Shown: positions 16,642 through 25,683 of the stretch, piece by piece | Numbering within the stretch: position 1 is the stretch's first letter | Layout: every line of letters starts with the position of its first letter | Assembly (NCBI GenBank): GCA_903943975.1 | Contig: CAJAQB010000011.1 | Span: 1 to 64,000, forward strand | From: Synechococcus lacustris | Lineage (GTDB): Bacteria; Cyanobacteriota; Cyanobacteriia; PCC-6307; Cyanobiaceae | Length of the DNA stretch: 64,000 bases | Direction: 5' to 3' | Program-made: the position numbers and the translations under genes | The notes under the pieces: model-generated | The model's input: only the letters and a program-made list of their open reading frames with translations | What the model was told of the DNA's origin: nothing | Database searches by the model: none

Positions 16642-18298
16642 GCCCTACCCGGCGGCGCTATTGCTGCCTGGCGATGCCTTTGATACCAAGCAACACCAGG
16701 TGCTTGGTCGACGGGTGGCCGGCCGCTCTTTCGCTGAGGGGCTAGTGCAGCAGCTCAGGGCCACTGATGAGCTCACGCTGCTGGTTACCGCTCCGGAGGA
16801 ACAGGTGTTGCTGCGTAGCTTGCTGGAGCCCCACCTGCCCCATGGTGCGCAGTTGCGCTTGCGGCTGGGCTTCCCCCAGGAGGCGCTGCTTGCCACAGGT
16901 GCTTTGCATGTGCCTGACCCGGGCCTGGCCCGTTGGGAATTACTCCGCTCAGGCCTGCCTGCGGCGGCCTTCTCGCTAACCGGGGTGATTCACACGATCT
17001 GCTCCCAATCGGTGCTGGAGAGCATGGAGCGCTTGGTAACTGCGCCGCTGCAGCCCTGGGATGCGTTGGTTTGTACCTCCACGGCTGGTCGGGCCGTGGT
17101 GCAGACCGCCATGGGCCATCACCACGAGGCCCTGCAGCGGCGATTTGGTGTGGTGTTGCCGCAGCCGTCAGGGCCGCAGTTGCCCTTAATTCCCTTGGCT
17201 GTGGCCGATAGCCTGCCGCCCAAAGGCCAGTCTCGCCAGCAGCTCCGCCAGCAGGCGCGGCAGCAGTTGGGCCTCCCCCAGGAGGCATTTGTGGTGCTGT
17301 TTCTTGGCCGCCTCAGTTTTCACAGCAAGGCTCACCCCTTGGTGTTGTATCGGGCGATGGCGCGCTTGGCCGCTGCTTTTCCGCAGGCCCTATTGCTGGA
17401 GTGCGGTCACATATATAACGAGCCAGTGGCAGAGGCCTATGCAGAGCTCGCGCAGAGCTTTCCCCAGCTTTCCCAGCGGCGCCTCGGGGGCCTTCAGCCC
17501 GCCACGGAAGCCGAAAAGACCCTGGCTTTGGCTGCTGCTGATGTGTTTGTATCGCCGGCCGACAATCTGCAGGAGACCTTCGGTCTTTCGGTGATCGAGG
17601 CGATGGCAGCAGAGCTGCCGGTGGTGGCAAGTAACTGGGATGGTTATCGAGACTTGGTAGAAGAGGGCAGCACCGGTGCCCTGATTCCCACGGAGATGGC
17701 CTTTGGTTCAGTGGCACAACTTGACGGTTTGGATCGTCTCTATCGCCTAGGACTGCTCGATTACGACACCATCGTGGGCTTGCGCAGCTTGCAAGTGGTG
17801 GTAAACGAAGATGCCCTAGTGCAGATCCTCACCAGCCTCTACGTTGATCCAGACCTGCGTCAACGCTGGGGTGCTGCGGGCCGGCGCCGCTGGCAGGAGC
17901 GTTTTTGCTGGCCGGTGGTGGCCGCCCAGTACCGGCAGCTTTGGGAGCAACTGGCCGAGTTGAGGAGCCAGTCGGGGCCCCAAGCAGCGGAGCCCTCTGC
18001 CAGTGCCCCCACCGCCCATTTGTTTGCGGGCTACGCCACCACTACTTTTCAGGCTCAAGCCCTGCGGGTCCCCCCCCTGGCCACCCCTGCCGCCTGGTTG
18101 CGGCGGCCGATGCAGCGGCCTTTTTTCAGTCAGCTATGTGGGTCGGCCTTTGATGCTTTGATCGAGCATTTGGAACGTCACGGCCGAGTGGATCGCCAGG
18201 ATCTCAGCGCCCTAGGTATAGATCCTGCCCAGCAGCTCAATGTGCTGGCGGCCCTGGTCAAGTTTGGGGTGGCAGTGCCTGAGGCCAGCCAGCAATGA
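16634..18298 (+). CDS. GT4-family glycosyltransferase with extra C-terminal domain
   Basis: 554 residues from the ATG at 16634, chosen because the protein then begins MHRPYPAALLLPGDAFD and overlaps the small membrane ORF by only 8 bp. The donor lobe shows VVLFLGRLSFHSKAHPLVL and the GT4 motif ETFGLSVIEAMAAELPVVAS. The final 75 residues or so (ending near DRQDLSALGIDPAQQLNVLA) go beyond the usual GT-B fold and look like a small helical, possibly winged-helix, domain. Its stop overlaps the next start by 4 bp (ATGA), so it forms an operon with the following GT4 gene. Confidence 0.85.
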   Translation: MHRPYPAALLLPGDAFDTKQHQVLGRRVAGRSFAEGLVQQLRATDELTLLVTAPEEQVLLRSLLEPHLPHGAQLRLRLGFPQEALLATGALHVPDPGLARWELLRSGLPAAAFSLTGVIHTICSQSVLESMERLVTAPLQPWDALVCTSTAGRAVVQTAMGHHHEALQRRFGVVLPQPSGPQLPLIPLAVADSLPPKGQSRQQLRQQARQQLGLPQEAFVVLFLGRLSFHSKAHPLVLYRAMARLAAAFPQALLLECGHIYNEPVAEAYAELAQSFPQLSQRRLGGLQPATEAEKTLALAAADVFVSPADNLQETFGLSVIEAMAAELPVVASNWDGYRDLVEEGSTGALIPTEMAFGSVAQLDGLDRLYRLGLLDYDTIVGLRSLQVVVNEDALVQILTSLYVDPDLRQRWGAAGRRRWQERFCWPVVAAQYRQLWEQLAELRSQSGPQAAEPSASAPTAHLFAGYATTTFQAQALRVPPLATPAAWLRRPMQRPFFSQLCGSAFDALIEHLERHGRVDRQDLSALGIDPAQQLNVLAALVKFGVAVPEASQQ

Positions 18299-19269
18299 CT
18301 AACTCACAGCGGCTGTTCTTTGTTTGTTATCCAGATACAAACCACACCATTGGTGGCGTTAAGCAGATCTATCGCCAGGTGGAGTTGTTGCACCAGGCCG
18401 GCTGGCAGGCCTGGGTGCTGCAGGAACAGCCTGGTTTCCGGGCAGACTGGTTTCCAAGCACGGCGCCGGTGCTTGATCTACAGGCCTATCTGGCCCAATC
18501 CCCTGATCCAGCCAGCGACCTGATCGTATTACCGGAAACCTGGCTGTCAAATCTGCCTGGGTATCTAGTTGGTATACCCAAAGTTATCTTCAACCAGAAC
18601 GCCTATTACACCTTTGGCCTTGAAGGTCGGGTAAATCTCGACACGTTGGAGCTCTATCGCCATCCCGATGTGCGGGGGGTGGTCACCGTGTCTGATGACA
18701 ATCGCCGTTTGTTGGTGGAGGGATGTGGCCTGCCAGCGGAACGGGTTTTTACCGTGCTCAATGGCATCGATGGCCAGTTGTTTTATCCGCCGGAACGCAA
18801 GCTGCGGCGGATTGTTTTCCTTTCCCGCAAGCAGGTAAACCATGCCCGCAGTGTGCAACTGATGGCCTCCCAGCGGCCGGCGCTGCAGCGCTATGAATTC
18901 CGTGAGTTGCCGCGGCTCAGCCATCCCGAACTGGCCGCTGAACTGCGGGAAGCCTTGGTATTTCTCAGTTGTGGCCATCCCGAGGGCTTTGGCCTGCCCC
19001 TCGCCGAAGCGATTGCCTGTGGTTGCATCCCCGTGGGCTACCACGGTTTGGCCGGTAGGGATTTCTGTTTCCCTGCCCTGCACAGCGTTGAATTTGGCGA
19101 CCTGTTTGGTTTCATCCAGCAGCTGGAGAATGCCCTGCAGGCCTTTGAAGCTGACCCAGATGGCAGCACCGCCACCCTGATTAACACCGCCCTGGCCCTG
19201 CGGGAGCGTTATTCCCTCGAGCGCGAACGCGAGCGGGCCCTCGAGGTATGGGGCGCGCTGGTTAGTTGA
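18295..19269 (+). CDS. GT4-family glycosyltransferase
   Basis: 324 residues, somewhat short for GT4. It begins RLFFVCYPDTNHTIGGVKQI and has a NVAL-type linker followed by the donor-site motif GHPEGFGLPLAEAIACGCIP. ATGA overlap with the upstream GT4 gene means coupled translation. Its end overlaps the convergent GT9-like gene by 8 bp. Probably adds one sugar to the island's glycan. Confidence 0.83.
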   Translation: MTNSQRLFFVCYPDTNHTIGGVKQIYRQVELLHQAGWQAWVLQEQPGFRADWFPSTAPVLDLQAYLAQSPDPASDLIVLPETWLSNLPGYLVGIPKVIFNQNAYYTFGLEGRVNLDTLELYRHPDVRGVVTVSDDNRRLLVEGCGLPAERVFTVLNGIDGQLFYPPERKLRRIVFLSRKQVNHARSVQLMASQRPALQRYEFRELPRLSHPELAAELREALVFLSCGHPEGFGLPLAEAIACGCIPVGYHGLAGRDFCFPALHSVEFGDLFGFIQQLENALQAFEADPDGSTATLINTALALRERYSLERERERALEVWGALVS

Positions 19270-20383
19270 TCCCCAGCTTTGTTTCCAGCGACGCCAGCGC
19301 CCCCTGCCAGCGGTGGAACCCCTCCTGGCGGTGGGGCACCACCAGCTGCCGATAGCGGCCGTCGCGCCCCAGCAGGTCGTACCAGCGTTCATCGGGAAAT
19401 TGGGGCAACAGCAGTTGCACCTGGCGGCCACAGGCCACCGCCAGATGGCCCAGGGAGGTGTCCACCGTGGCGATGGCGCTGCACTGGGCCATCAGCTTGC
19501 GGGTGTCCCTGAGGCTGCGGATTTGCTGGCGCACCGGCTGCACCCAGGGGGCCAGTCGCTTCAGGATTTGCAATTCCTCGGGGCTGTAATCGCCCATGTC
19601 GAGCAGCCGCAGCCCCTGGGCTGCCGCCCGTTGCCAGCGGCCATAGAGCTCCAGGATCACTGGAAACGGCAGCGAGCGACTGAAGGACGACAGCGGATTG
19701 GCCGGGTCGGGTTTGCAACGCCAGCAAACCAGTAGCCCGCCGCCGCTAGGGGCCGGCTGAGGGTCCTGGAGCAGGGCACCAGGGGCCTGCTCCAGCCCCC
19801 TCAATCCCATCCAGAAGCGGAACCAGGGGGAGGTCACATGCCAACTGCCCTCCAGCCCCTGGCTTGGTTCCAGCGGCAGCCCCGGCACCTCCGCCAGCAG
19901 GGCCTGCACCACGCTGTTGTTTTCGCCACTGGGCCGCAGCCAGAGCGCTTCTGGGCTTGGTAACCGCGAACGACTGGCCAGCAGCAGCGCCGCCGTTTCC
20001 AGCTGGTCGCCGATGCCCCCCACCAGGTCCACAGACACCGGCAGGCCCTGGTCAAAGCGCTGGGCGATCGCCTGCTCCAGCTGCTGTTGTCTTTGGTTTC
20101 CCAGCAGGCCCCGCCAGGGATTCGGCTCCCCCCGCCGCCGCAGGATCCGGTAGGTGGATTGCTGGCCGATCAGTTGGTTATGGCCTTGAACCCGCCCCAG
20201 CCAGCTTTCGCAGTCGTCGTAGGCGCCGATATAGGTGAGCAGGCTGATCAGCGCCAGTTGCTGTTGGCGACCGCTGGGGTTTTCGCCGGCGCTGCGGATC
20301 TGCCGCTCCAGCTCCTGCCGGGCCAGATCGAGGTCATTGCCATAGAGAAACCACTGCTTTGCTGTCCTCCCATTTGCTGTCAT
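19262..20383 (-). CDS. GT9-like glycosyltransferase
   Basis: 373 residues. The N-terminal 70 residues are helical and could be one or two TPR-like hairpins. The middle has VSVDLVGGIGDQLETAALLL, a GT9 first-strand pattern, and the C-terminal part has the donor-site motif TVDTSLGHLAVACGRQVQLLLP, similar to ADP-heptosyltransferases. Expected to transfer a sugar to a lipid- or protein-linked acceptor at the cytoplasmic face. It starts one base after the stop of the upstream GT4 gene, so both are one minus-strand operon. Confidence 0.75.
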   Translation of the reverse strand: MTANGRTAKQWFLYGNDLDLARQELERQIRSAGENPSGRQQQLALISLLTYIGAYDDCESWLGRVQGHNQLIGQQSTYRILRRRGEPNPWRGLLGNQRQQQLEQAIAQRFDQGLPVSVDLVGGIGDQLETAALLLASRSRLPSPEALWLRPSGENNSVVQALLAEVPGLPLEPSQGLEGSWHVTSPWFRFWMGLRGLEQAPGALLQDPQPAPSGGGLLVCWRCKPDPANPLSSFSRSLPFPVILELYGRWQRAAAQGLRLLDMGDYSPEELQILKRLAPWVQPVRQQIRSLRDTRKLMAQCSAIATVDTSLGHLAVACGRQVQLLLPQFPDERWYDLLGRDGRYRQLVVPHRQEGFHRWQGALASLETKLGIN

Positions 20384-20384
20384 C

Positions 20385-21515
20385 TCAGCGCAGCTGCTGG
20401 AAGCCCTGGTGCAGGGCCAGGGCTGATTGCCGGGGGGTGTAGCGGCGCAGGGCGTCCCTGCGGGCCCTTTGGCCCATGGCCTGCCGTTGCTGGGGTTGGG
20501 CGTTACACCAATGCAGGGCCTCGGCCAAGGCGTTGCTATCGCCGGGGGGCACCAGCAGGCCGTTGCGGCCGTGGGTGATCACCTCGTAGGCGCCGCCCAC
20601 CCCACTGCTGATTGGCACCACGCCGGTGACCATCGCTTCTGCTACCACCATCCCGAAGGATTCCGGATGCAAGGAGGGAAACACCAGCACATCGAGATCT
20701 GCATAGAAACTCTGCAGCGCTTCCCCCTCCAGGAACCCCCGCCACTGCACCAGCGCTTTGATCCCTACCCGCTCGCAGTAGTCGCGCAGTTCCTCTTCAT
20801 AGTTGGGGGCAAAGGCCTTGCCGGCCAGCTGAATACTGAGCGGTTGGCCGTTGCCCCCGGCCTGCAGCCGCGCCACCGCCTCCAGCAACACATGCACCCC
20901 CTTCGATTGCATTAGCAGCCCGCAGTAGCCCACCCGCAGGGCCCCAGCCCGGGGTTGGCTGGCCTGTGGTGGCTCGTTTTGCATCAGTGGCGGGTAAACC
21001 ACCGGCTGTTGGGCCACAGGAAAACCCTGCTGGTGCAGGAGCCGCTTCACCTCCCCCGAGGCAAAAGCCATGCCATAGGAACCTTTGCCCCTGGGGTACT
21101 GGTGCAAAGGCATTGGGGCCCCCATGAAGCCCACGTGTTGCTGGGTGGGTACCCCCTGGGCAAGCACTGTGTCCAGCAGCTCTAAGCCGAGCAAATCCAG
21201 GTTGCCCACCAGGCACACCTGGGGTTTAAAGCGTTTCAATATTTTGGTCAGCAGCCTTTGATTGTGCTGCTGGCGCCGTTGTTCCTCGCCGCTATCCCCA
21301 AGCCGACTGATGCCCCCCTCGTAGCTGCCCAGTAGTTGCAGGCTGCGGCAGACCCTTGGGTCCAGGCCCGCCGGCCCCAGGTAGGGGGCATCACTGGTGA
21401 GCACTAGGGGGTCGTAGCCAAGGGCCTCCAACCCCTGGCAGAGCCGTTGCAGGCAAAGCCCGAAACCGCCCAGGTTTTGGGGGGGGTAGAGGTTGGTGAG
21501 CAGGAGCAACCGCAT
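20385..21515 (-). CDS. GT4-family glycosyltransferase
   Basis: 376 residues starting MRLLLLTNLYPPQNLGGFG, the classical GT4 opening with glycine loop. Donor lobe: LRVGYCGLLMQSKGVHVLLEA and motif PESFGMVVAEAMVTGVVPIS, then GGAYEVITHGRNGLLVPPGD. All consensus elements for a retaining GT-B enzyme are present. Divergent from a GT9 gene across only 39 bp, so both promoters must be compressed into or overlap coding sequence. Confidence 0.9.
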   Translation of the reverse strand: MRLLLLTNLYPPQNLGGFGLCLQRLCQGLEALGYDPLVLTSDAPYLGPAGLDPRVCRSLQLLGSYEGGISRLGDSGEEQRRQQHNQRLLTKILKRFKPQVCLVGNLDLLGLELLDTVLAQGVPTQQHVGFMGAPMPLHQYPRGKGSYGMAFASGEVKRLLHQQGFPVAQQPVVYPPLMQNEPPQASQPRAGALRVGYCGLLMQSKGVHVLLEAVARLQAGGNGQPLSIQLAGKAFAPNYEEELRDYCERVGIKALVQWRGFLEGEALQSFYADLDVLVFPSLHPESFGMVVAEAMVTGVVPISSGVGGAYEVITHGRNGLLVPPGDSNALAEALHWCNAQPQQRQAMGQRARRDALRRYTPRQSALALHQGFQQLR

Positions 21516-21554
21516 GGGGCGAGCCTAAAGTCCGGCCGCTTATCGGCCCCTGCC

Positions 21555-22688
21555 ATGCCCCCATTGCTGCAGCGCTACGACGGCCGCGACCTGGGCAGCA
21601 AACCCCACATCAGCCTGTTGGGTTCCAACAAGGTGGGCAATTTTGTTGTCACCATCCCCCTGCTCACTGCCCTCAAGCGCCGCTACCCAGGGGCAGTGAT
21701 CGACTTTTGGGGCAGTGAGCTCACCGCTGATTTCGAGCGGGCCCTGCCCCAGCTGGCCTGGCGCTGTTCCTGGGATCGGGCCGATGCCGATCTGTTTCAG
21801 CAACTGGCCACTGCCGCCGCAGAACGCCTGACGGCGGCCGGCCCCATTGATCTCTTGATCAATTGCGATGGCTTTAACCCCCTCACCCAGGTGCTGGCCA
21901 GCTGGCTGCGCCCCCAGTGGGTGGCTGGGGCCGCCCTCAGGGCCAATGGTCGCCAGGCCGTGCCCTGGGGGGATCACCCCTTCCAGAAATTCCTTAATGA
22001 TCCCGATTGGGATTCCCCTGCCTTTGTGGAGCGCTATGGGGGGCTTTTCCCCTCCAACTACATCGCCGAGCTGCTCTGTCGCCTGGCCTACCTGGAGGAA
22101 ACCGTGGCGGCCATCGAGCTTCCCTCTGTTGAGCCCCCCTTTGCGGTGCCGGATCTCTTGATCCATGCCACCACCACCCGGGCCGCCAAGCTGTGGCCCC
22201 TGGCCCATTGGCAGGCGCTGCTGGCCTGGTGTGAGGCCCAGGCGCTGTCGGTGGGGCTGGTGGGCAGTGCCCCCGCCCTGCAGCGGGAGCAATACAACGC
22301 CGGCGATCTCGAAACTGAGCTGCTGGCCAGCAGCTCCCTGATCGACCTGCGGGGCCAAACCAGCCTGATTCAGTTGGCTGGGGCCTGCAAAGCCGCCCGG
22401 GCCGTGGTCAGTGTTGATGCCGGGCCCCTGCACATCGCCGCTGCCATGGGCACCCCCACCTTGGCGATTGTTGGCAATGACGCCGCTGGGGTGGGGGCCA
22501 GCCCGATTCGGCTCTGGATGCCCCGCTCCAGCAATGCCAGCCGCACCGTGAGCCCCCACAGCTGCGCCGGCTGCGCTGAGCTGCGCTTCCGCAACGATGG
22601 CTGCGTCAAGGAGGGCCATGGCTGCATGGCTACGGTGCAGCCCGAGCAGGTGATCGACTGGCTGCGGCCGCTGCTTGCTGCGGATTAG
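21555..22688 (+). CDS. GT9 (ADP-heptosyltransferase-like) glycosyltransferase
   Basis: 377 residues from the ATG at 21555; the longer track ORF would run into the divergent gene. It has the GT9 first strand HISLLGSNKVGNFVVTIPLL, the segment LLIHATTTRAAKLWPLAHWQ at the start of the donor lobe, and VVSVDAGPLHIAAAMGTPTLAI at the nucleotide-sugar site. The Cys-rich end (SCAGCAELRFRNDGCVKEGHGC) is like that of several heptosyltransferase-family proteins. Likely transfers a sugar to a surface glycan core. Confidence 0.85.
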   Translation: MPPLLQRYDGRDLGSKPHISLLGSNKVGNFVVTIPLLTALKRRYPGAVIDFWGSELTADFERALPQLAWRCSWDRADADLFQQLATAAAERLTAAGPIDLLINCDGFNPLTQVLASWLRPQWVAGAALRANGRQAVPWGDHPFQKFLNDPDWDSPAFVERYGGLFPSNYIAELLCRLAYLEETVAAIELPSVEPPFAVPDLLIHATTTRAAKLWPLAHWQALLAWCEAQALSVGLVGSAPALQREQYNAGDLETELLASSSLIDLRGQTSLIQLAGACKAARAVVSVDAGPLHIAAAMGTPTLAIVGNDAAGVGASPIRLWMPRSSNASRTVSPHSCAGCAELRFRNDGCVKEGHGCMATVQPEQVIDWLRPLLAAD

Positions 22689-22734
22689 CGTCCATTACCA
22701 TGCCCGCTTGCCAGAGCTGACTGGACCGCGGGAT

Positions 22735-24009
22735 ATGCATCAAATTTTGGGTCCTCTATTTGCGCCATTTCTGCGCATTGAGTACTTTCTATCCGCCTGG
22801 TTTGAATTCTTAAGATTTTTTCTCACCGGTAGAACCTGGCGCCATCGGCTGCGTCGCCGGGCCGGTTCCTGGCCCCAGCCGCCGCCAGGGCTGCGGCGAG
22901 TGGCAATTTTTGCTGCTTTCCATGGTCCCCAGGTGAGTCTTTCAAACCTGGCCTACCTGCGCTCCCTTCAGGCGGCCGGTTTGCAGGTGGTGTATTTGCA
23001 TAACGGCCCCCTCTCCGCCGCCACGGTGGAGAAATTAGAGCCCCTCTGTGCCGCTGTGCTCGAGCGTCCCAATCTGGGGCAGGATTGGGGTTGTTTTAAG
23101 GATGGCTTCCTCAACTTACGCCGTTATGGCTGGTTGGAAAATACTGAATGGTTGTTGTTTTGTAATGACAGTGTTCACTTTCTTGGCGATCAAGTTGGGG
23201 CAGCTTTTGCCCGCAGGTTAGACCAAGAATTTGAGACGATGCCTGAGCCGGTGCTGGCCTTGAATGAAAACCTCCAGCTTTGGCAGCATCTGCAAAGCTT
23301 CTTTGTGGCGGTGCGCCCTGAGGTGTTCAAGAGTCCCCGTTTTGTGCATTTCTGGAAAGACTATCTGCCGCTCAGCCATCGTTACCATGCCATCAATAAA
23401 GGCGAGGTGCGCTGGTCCCTAAAGGTGCTTAACCATTATCCCCGCCGCGTGCTCTATTCGCCTTCTGCCCTATTTGACTATGCATCTAAAGCCTATGAAG
23501 ATGAAAACTGGCTTGGGATTTCACAGCTGTTGATCCCCAAGTGCTGTGGCTCGGTGGTTGCTGGCCTGCGTAGCCATTTGGCTGAAGAAATCAGTGCCGA
23601 TGAGGATCGGCGCAAAGTACCCCGCTCCGGCGGACGTTTTACCACCAGCTATGTGTACTGGGATCAGTTAATGGCGTTGATGGGAATCCTTGAAAGCACT
23701 AACACGAGTCATTCCTGTGCCTTGATGTTCTGTGGCTTGTTGGAATCACCTTTCCTGAAAAAAGATATCTGCAGGCACAATACCTACACCCTCGCTCAGA
23801 TGAGGCAGTTTCTTGAATATCATTTCTCTAATAACTGTGATGAATCACCGGAATCCAGGGCCCTTTGGTCGGAGATCCTTGGCTCCTATGTGGGCCAGGG
23901 CACGCTTGTGAGTTATTTATTCCGGCCGCGGGTGGCCTTCCGCAAGGGGCTGATGTATCGCGGTTTTGGCATTTCCCAGGAATCGCTGCCCAATTACGGC
24001 AATCGTTGA
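22735..24009 (+). CDS. RgpF-like (rhamnan synthesis F family) protein
   Basis: 424 residues from the ATG at 22735. The track proposes a TTG at 22675 inside the previous gene; the ATG is preferred but not proved. The stretch LRRVAIFAAFHGPQVSL, then ERPNLGQDWGCFKDGF and WLLFCNDSVHFLG, are the hallmark blocks of the rhamnan-synthesis F family, which helps assemble rhamnose-containing cell-wall polysaccharides. It precedes a rhamnosyltransferase-like GT2 by 9 bp, which supports a role in a rhamnose-type glycan (inference). AT-richer than its neighbours. Confidence 0.8.
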   Translation: MHQILGPLFAPFLRIEYFLSAWFEFLRFFLTGRTWRHRLRRRAGSWPQPPPGLRRVAIFAAFHGPQVSLSNLAYLRSLQAAGLQVVYLHNGPLSAATVEKLEPLCAAVLERPNLGQDWGCFKDGFLNLRRYGWLENTEWLLFCNDSVHFLGDQVGAAFARRLDQEFETMPEPVLALNENLQLWQHLQSFFVAVRPEVFKSPRFVHFWKDYLPLSHRYHAINKGEVRWSLKVLNHYPRRVLYSPSALFDYASKAYEDENWLGISQLLIPKCCGSVVAGLRSHLAEEISADEDRRKVPRSGGRFTTSYVYWDQLMALMGILESTNTSHSCALMFCGLLESPFLKKDICRHNTYTLAQMRQFLEYHFSNNCDESPESRALWSEILGSYVGQGTLVSYLFRPRVAFRKGLMYRGFGISQESLPNYGNR

Positions 24010-24018
24010 GTTGCTGTT

Positions 24019-24831
24019 TTGAGCTTCTCCCTGTCGTCTGGCGTCCCCCAGCTGGATCTGCTGATAATTGCCTATCGCCCCGGCGCCGCTGAGCTGCAGG
24101 CCCTGGGCGCCTGCCTGGCGGCCCTGGCCCCGGGCATTCGCTACAGCCTGGCCCTCAACGCCGTGCAGCACCAGCCCCCCGAGGGGCTGGAGCCGCTGCT
24201 GGCCGGGGCGCTGCTGGTGCAGCGCAATGCCGAAAACCTTGGCTATGGCCGTGCCGCCAACCGTTTGTTTAAGGCCCTGCCCCAGCCGGCCCCCTGGGTG
24301 GCGGTGCTCAACACCGATCTGTATTGGCAGCCTGGCAGCTTTGAAACCCTGCTGCGCTGGCTTGCTCACCAGGCGGATGTGGTGGCGGCGGTGCCCCAGA
24401 TCCTCAGCCCCTCGGGGCAAGTGGAGCGGCTCACCAAGCGCGACCCCTCCTTGCTGGCCCTCTGCAGCCGCCGTTTTCTGCCCCGGCGCCTCAAACCCCA
24501 GTGGCTGCGCCGCCTCGATGGCCGGTTCACCATGGAAGACCACGACCTCCAAAGCATCTTTGAGGTGCCTTACCTGAGCGGCTGCTGCCTGCTGGTGCGC
24601 TCCGATGCCTATGCCGCCGTGGGTGGCTTTGATCCGGCCTATTTCCTTTACCTGGAGGATGCCGACCTCAGCCGGCGGCTCAGGCCCCTGGGCCGTTGCC
24701 TGCACCTGCCGCTGGCCGCCGTAACCCATGGCTGGGGCCGCGGCAGCCACCGCAGCCTGCGGCTCACCCTGGTGAACCTCTGGAGTGCGGTGATTTATTT
24801 CCGCCGCTGGGGCCTGCGGCTCTGGAACTGA
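24019..24831 (+). CDS. GT2-family glycosyltransferase (rhamnosyltransferase-like)
   Basis: 270 residues with a TTG start at 24019, the only plausible start before the conserved LDLLIIAYRPG strand. It has QRNAENLGYGRAANRL, the metal-binding LNTDLYW, and the acceptor-side GGFDPAYFLYLEDADLSRRL, all typical of WbbL/rhamnosyltransferase-type GT2 enzymes. The C-terminal hydrophobic WSAVIYFRRWG may touch the membrane. It lies 9 bp after the RgpF-like gene. Confidence 0.85.
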   Translation: MSFSLSSGVPQLDLLIIAYRPGAAELQALGACLAALAPGIRYSLALNAVQHQPPEGLEPLLAGALLVQRNAENLGYGRAANRLFKALPQPAPWVAVLNTDLYWQPGSFETLLRWLAHQADVVAAVPQILSPSGQVERLTKRDPSLLALCSRRFLPRRLKPQWLRRLDGRFTMEDHDLQSIFEVPYLSGCCLLVRSDAYAAVGGFDPAYFLYLEDADLSRRLRPLGRCLHLPLAAVTHGWGRGSHRSLRLTLVNLWSAVIYFRRWGLRLWN

Positions 24832-24836
24832 ATCCA

Positions 24837-25661
24837 GTGAATCCTGCTGCGCTTCAGTCGAGTCCGCCGAGTCTGCCGAATCCCTTGCTGTCGTTGTTGC
24901 TGCCCCTGCACCGGCCGCGGCTTGACCACCTTGAGCAGTTGCTGGCCTCCCTGCCCCTCGATCAGCCTGAGCTGGAGCTGGTGGTGGGCATTAACCCCCT
25001 GGCGGCAGATCCTGCCCAACCGTTGGGGCCCTGGTTGCAGCAGTGGCGCCAACGGCAGCTGGGCGGCCAGGGCGCCCGCTGGCAAGTGCTGGAAAATGAG
25101 CGCCCCCTCGGCGTAAATGCCCATTTCCAAGCCCTGCAGCGGCGGGCCCGGGGGGCCTGGCTGGCCCCTGTCGACCAAGACGACCGTTGGCAACCGGGCC
25201 GTTGGCAGAGCCTGCTGCCCCAGCTGCGGGATCCCCAGCAGCAACGGCTTTGCCTGCTGCTGGTGTCGAGCCTGCGGCCCTGCAACGATCAGCTGGAGCC
25301 CTTGGCTTCTTTCGTTGGCCCCCCTTCCCTGGAGCCGCTGCTGCGCACAGCGCCCCCCCTGCGTTGGCTGCGGGCCCTGGGGCTGAACCACGCGACGGGC
25401 TGCTGCTGCATCTACAGCCGGCCGCTGCTGCAACGGCTCGGTTGGCCCCCAGCCCAGCCCGCCACCCCCTACTACGACCATCAATTGCTGCTGCGGGCCC
25501 TGCTTTCGCGCCACTGCGCCGTGGAGCCCCTGGCGGGGCCGGGCCTGGATTGGCGCCGCCACCAGGGCTGTGTGTCCGGGGTGCGACGCCCCTGGCGCCA
25601 GGTGTTGGCAGACCGTTTCCGTCTACTTGCTGCCCTGGTGAGGCCGAACAGCCGCAGCTAA
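24837..25661 (+). CDS. GT2-like glycosyltransferase
   Basis: 274 residues from a GTG at 24837, five bases after the previous stop; the track's longer ORF lies in the upstream gene's shadow. Its opening NPLLSLLLPLHRPRLDHLEQ, the ENERPLGVNAHFQAL segment and the metal motif APVDQDDRW fit a GT-A, GT2-like fold. It is unusually rich in Leu, Pro and Gln. Sugar and acceptor are unknown. Confidence 0.75.
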   Translation: MNPAALQSSPPSLPNPLLSLLLPLHRPRLDHLEQLLASLPLDQPELELVVGINPLAADPAQPLGPWLQQWRQRQLGGQGARWQVLENERPLGVNAHFQALQRRARGAWLAPVDQDDRWQPGRWQSLLPQLRDPQQQRLCLLLVSSLRPCNDQLEPLASFVGPPSLEPLLRTAPPLRWLRALGLNHATGCCCIYSRPLLQRLGWPPAQPATPYYDHQLLLRALLSRHCAVEPLAGPGLDWRRHQGCVSGVRRPWRQVLADRFRLLAALVRPNSRS

Positions 25662-25683
25662 TGTCAAGCCGCTTCTTAGGCGT

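Noticed and set aside
21540-22619. Minus-strand ORF of 359 residues
   Set aside because: Antisense to the GT9 gene; Gly/His/Gln-rich without conserved domains.
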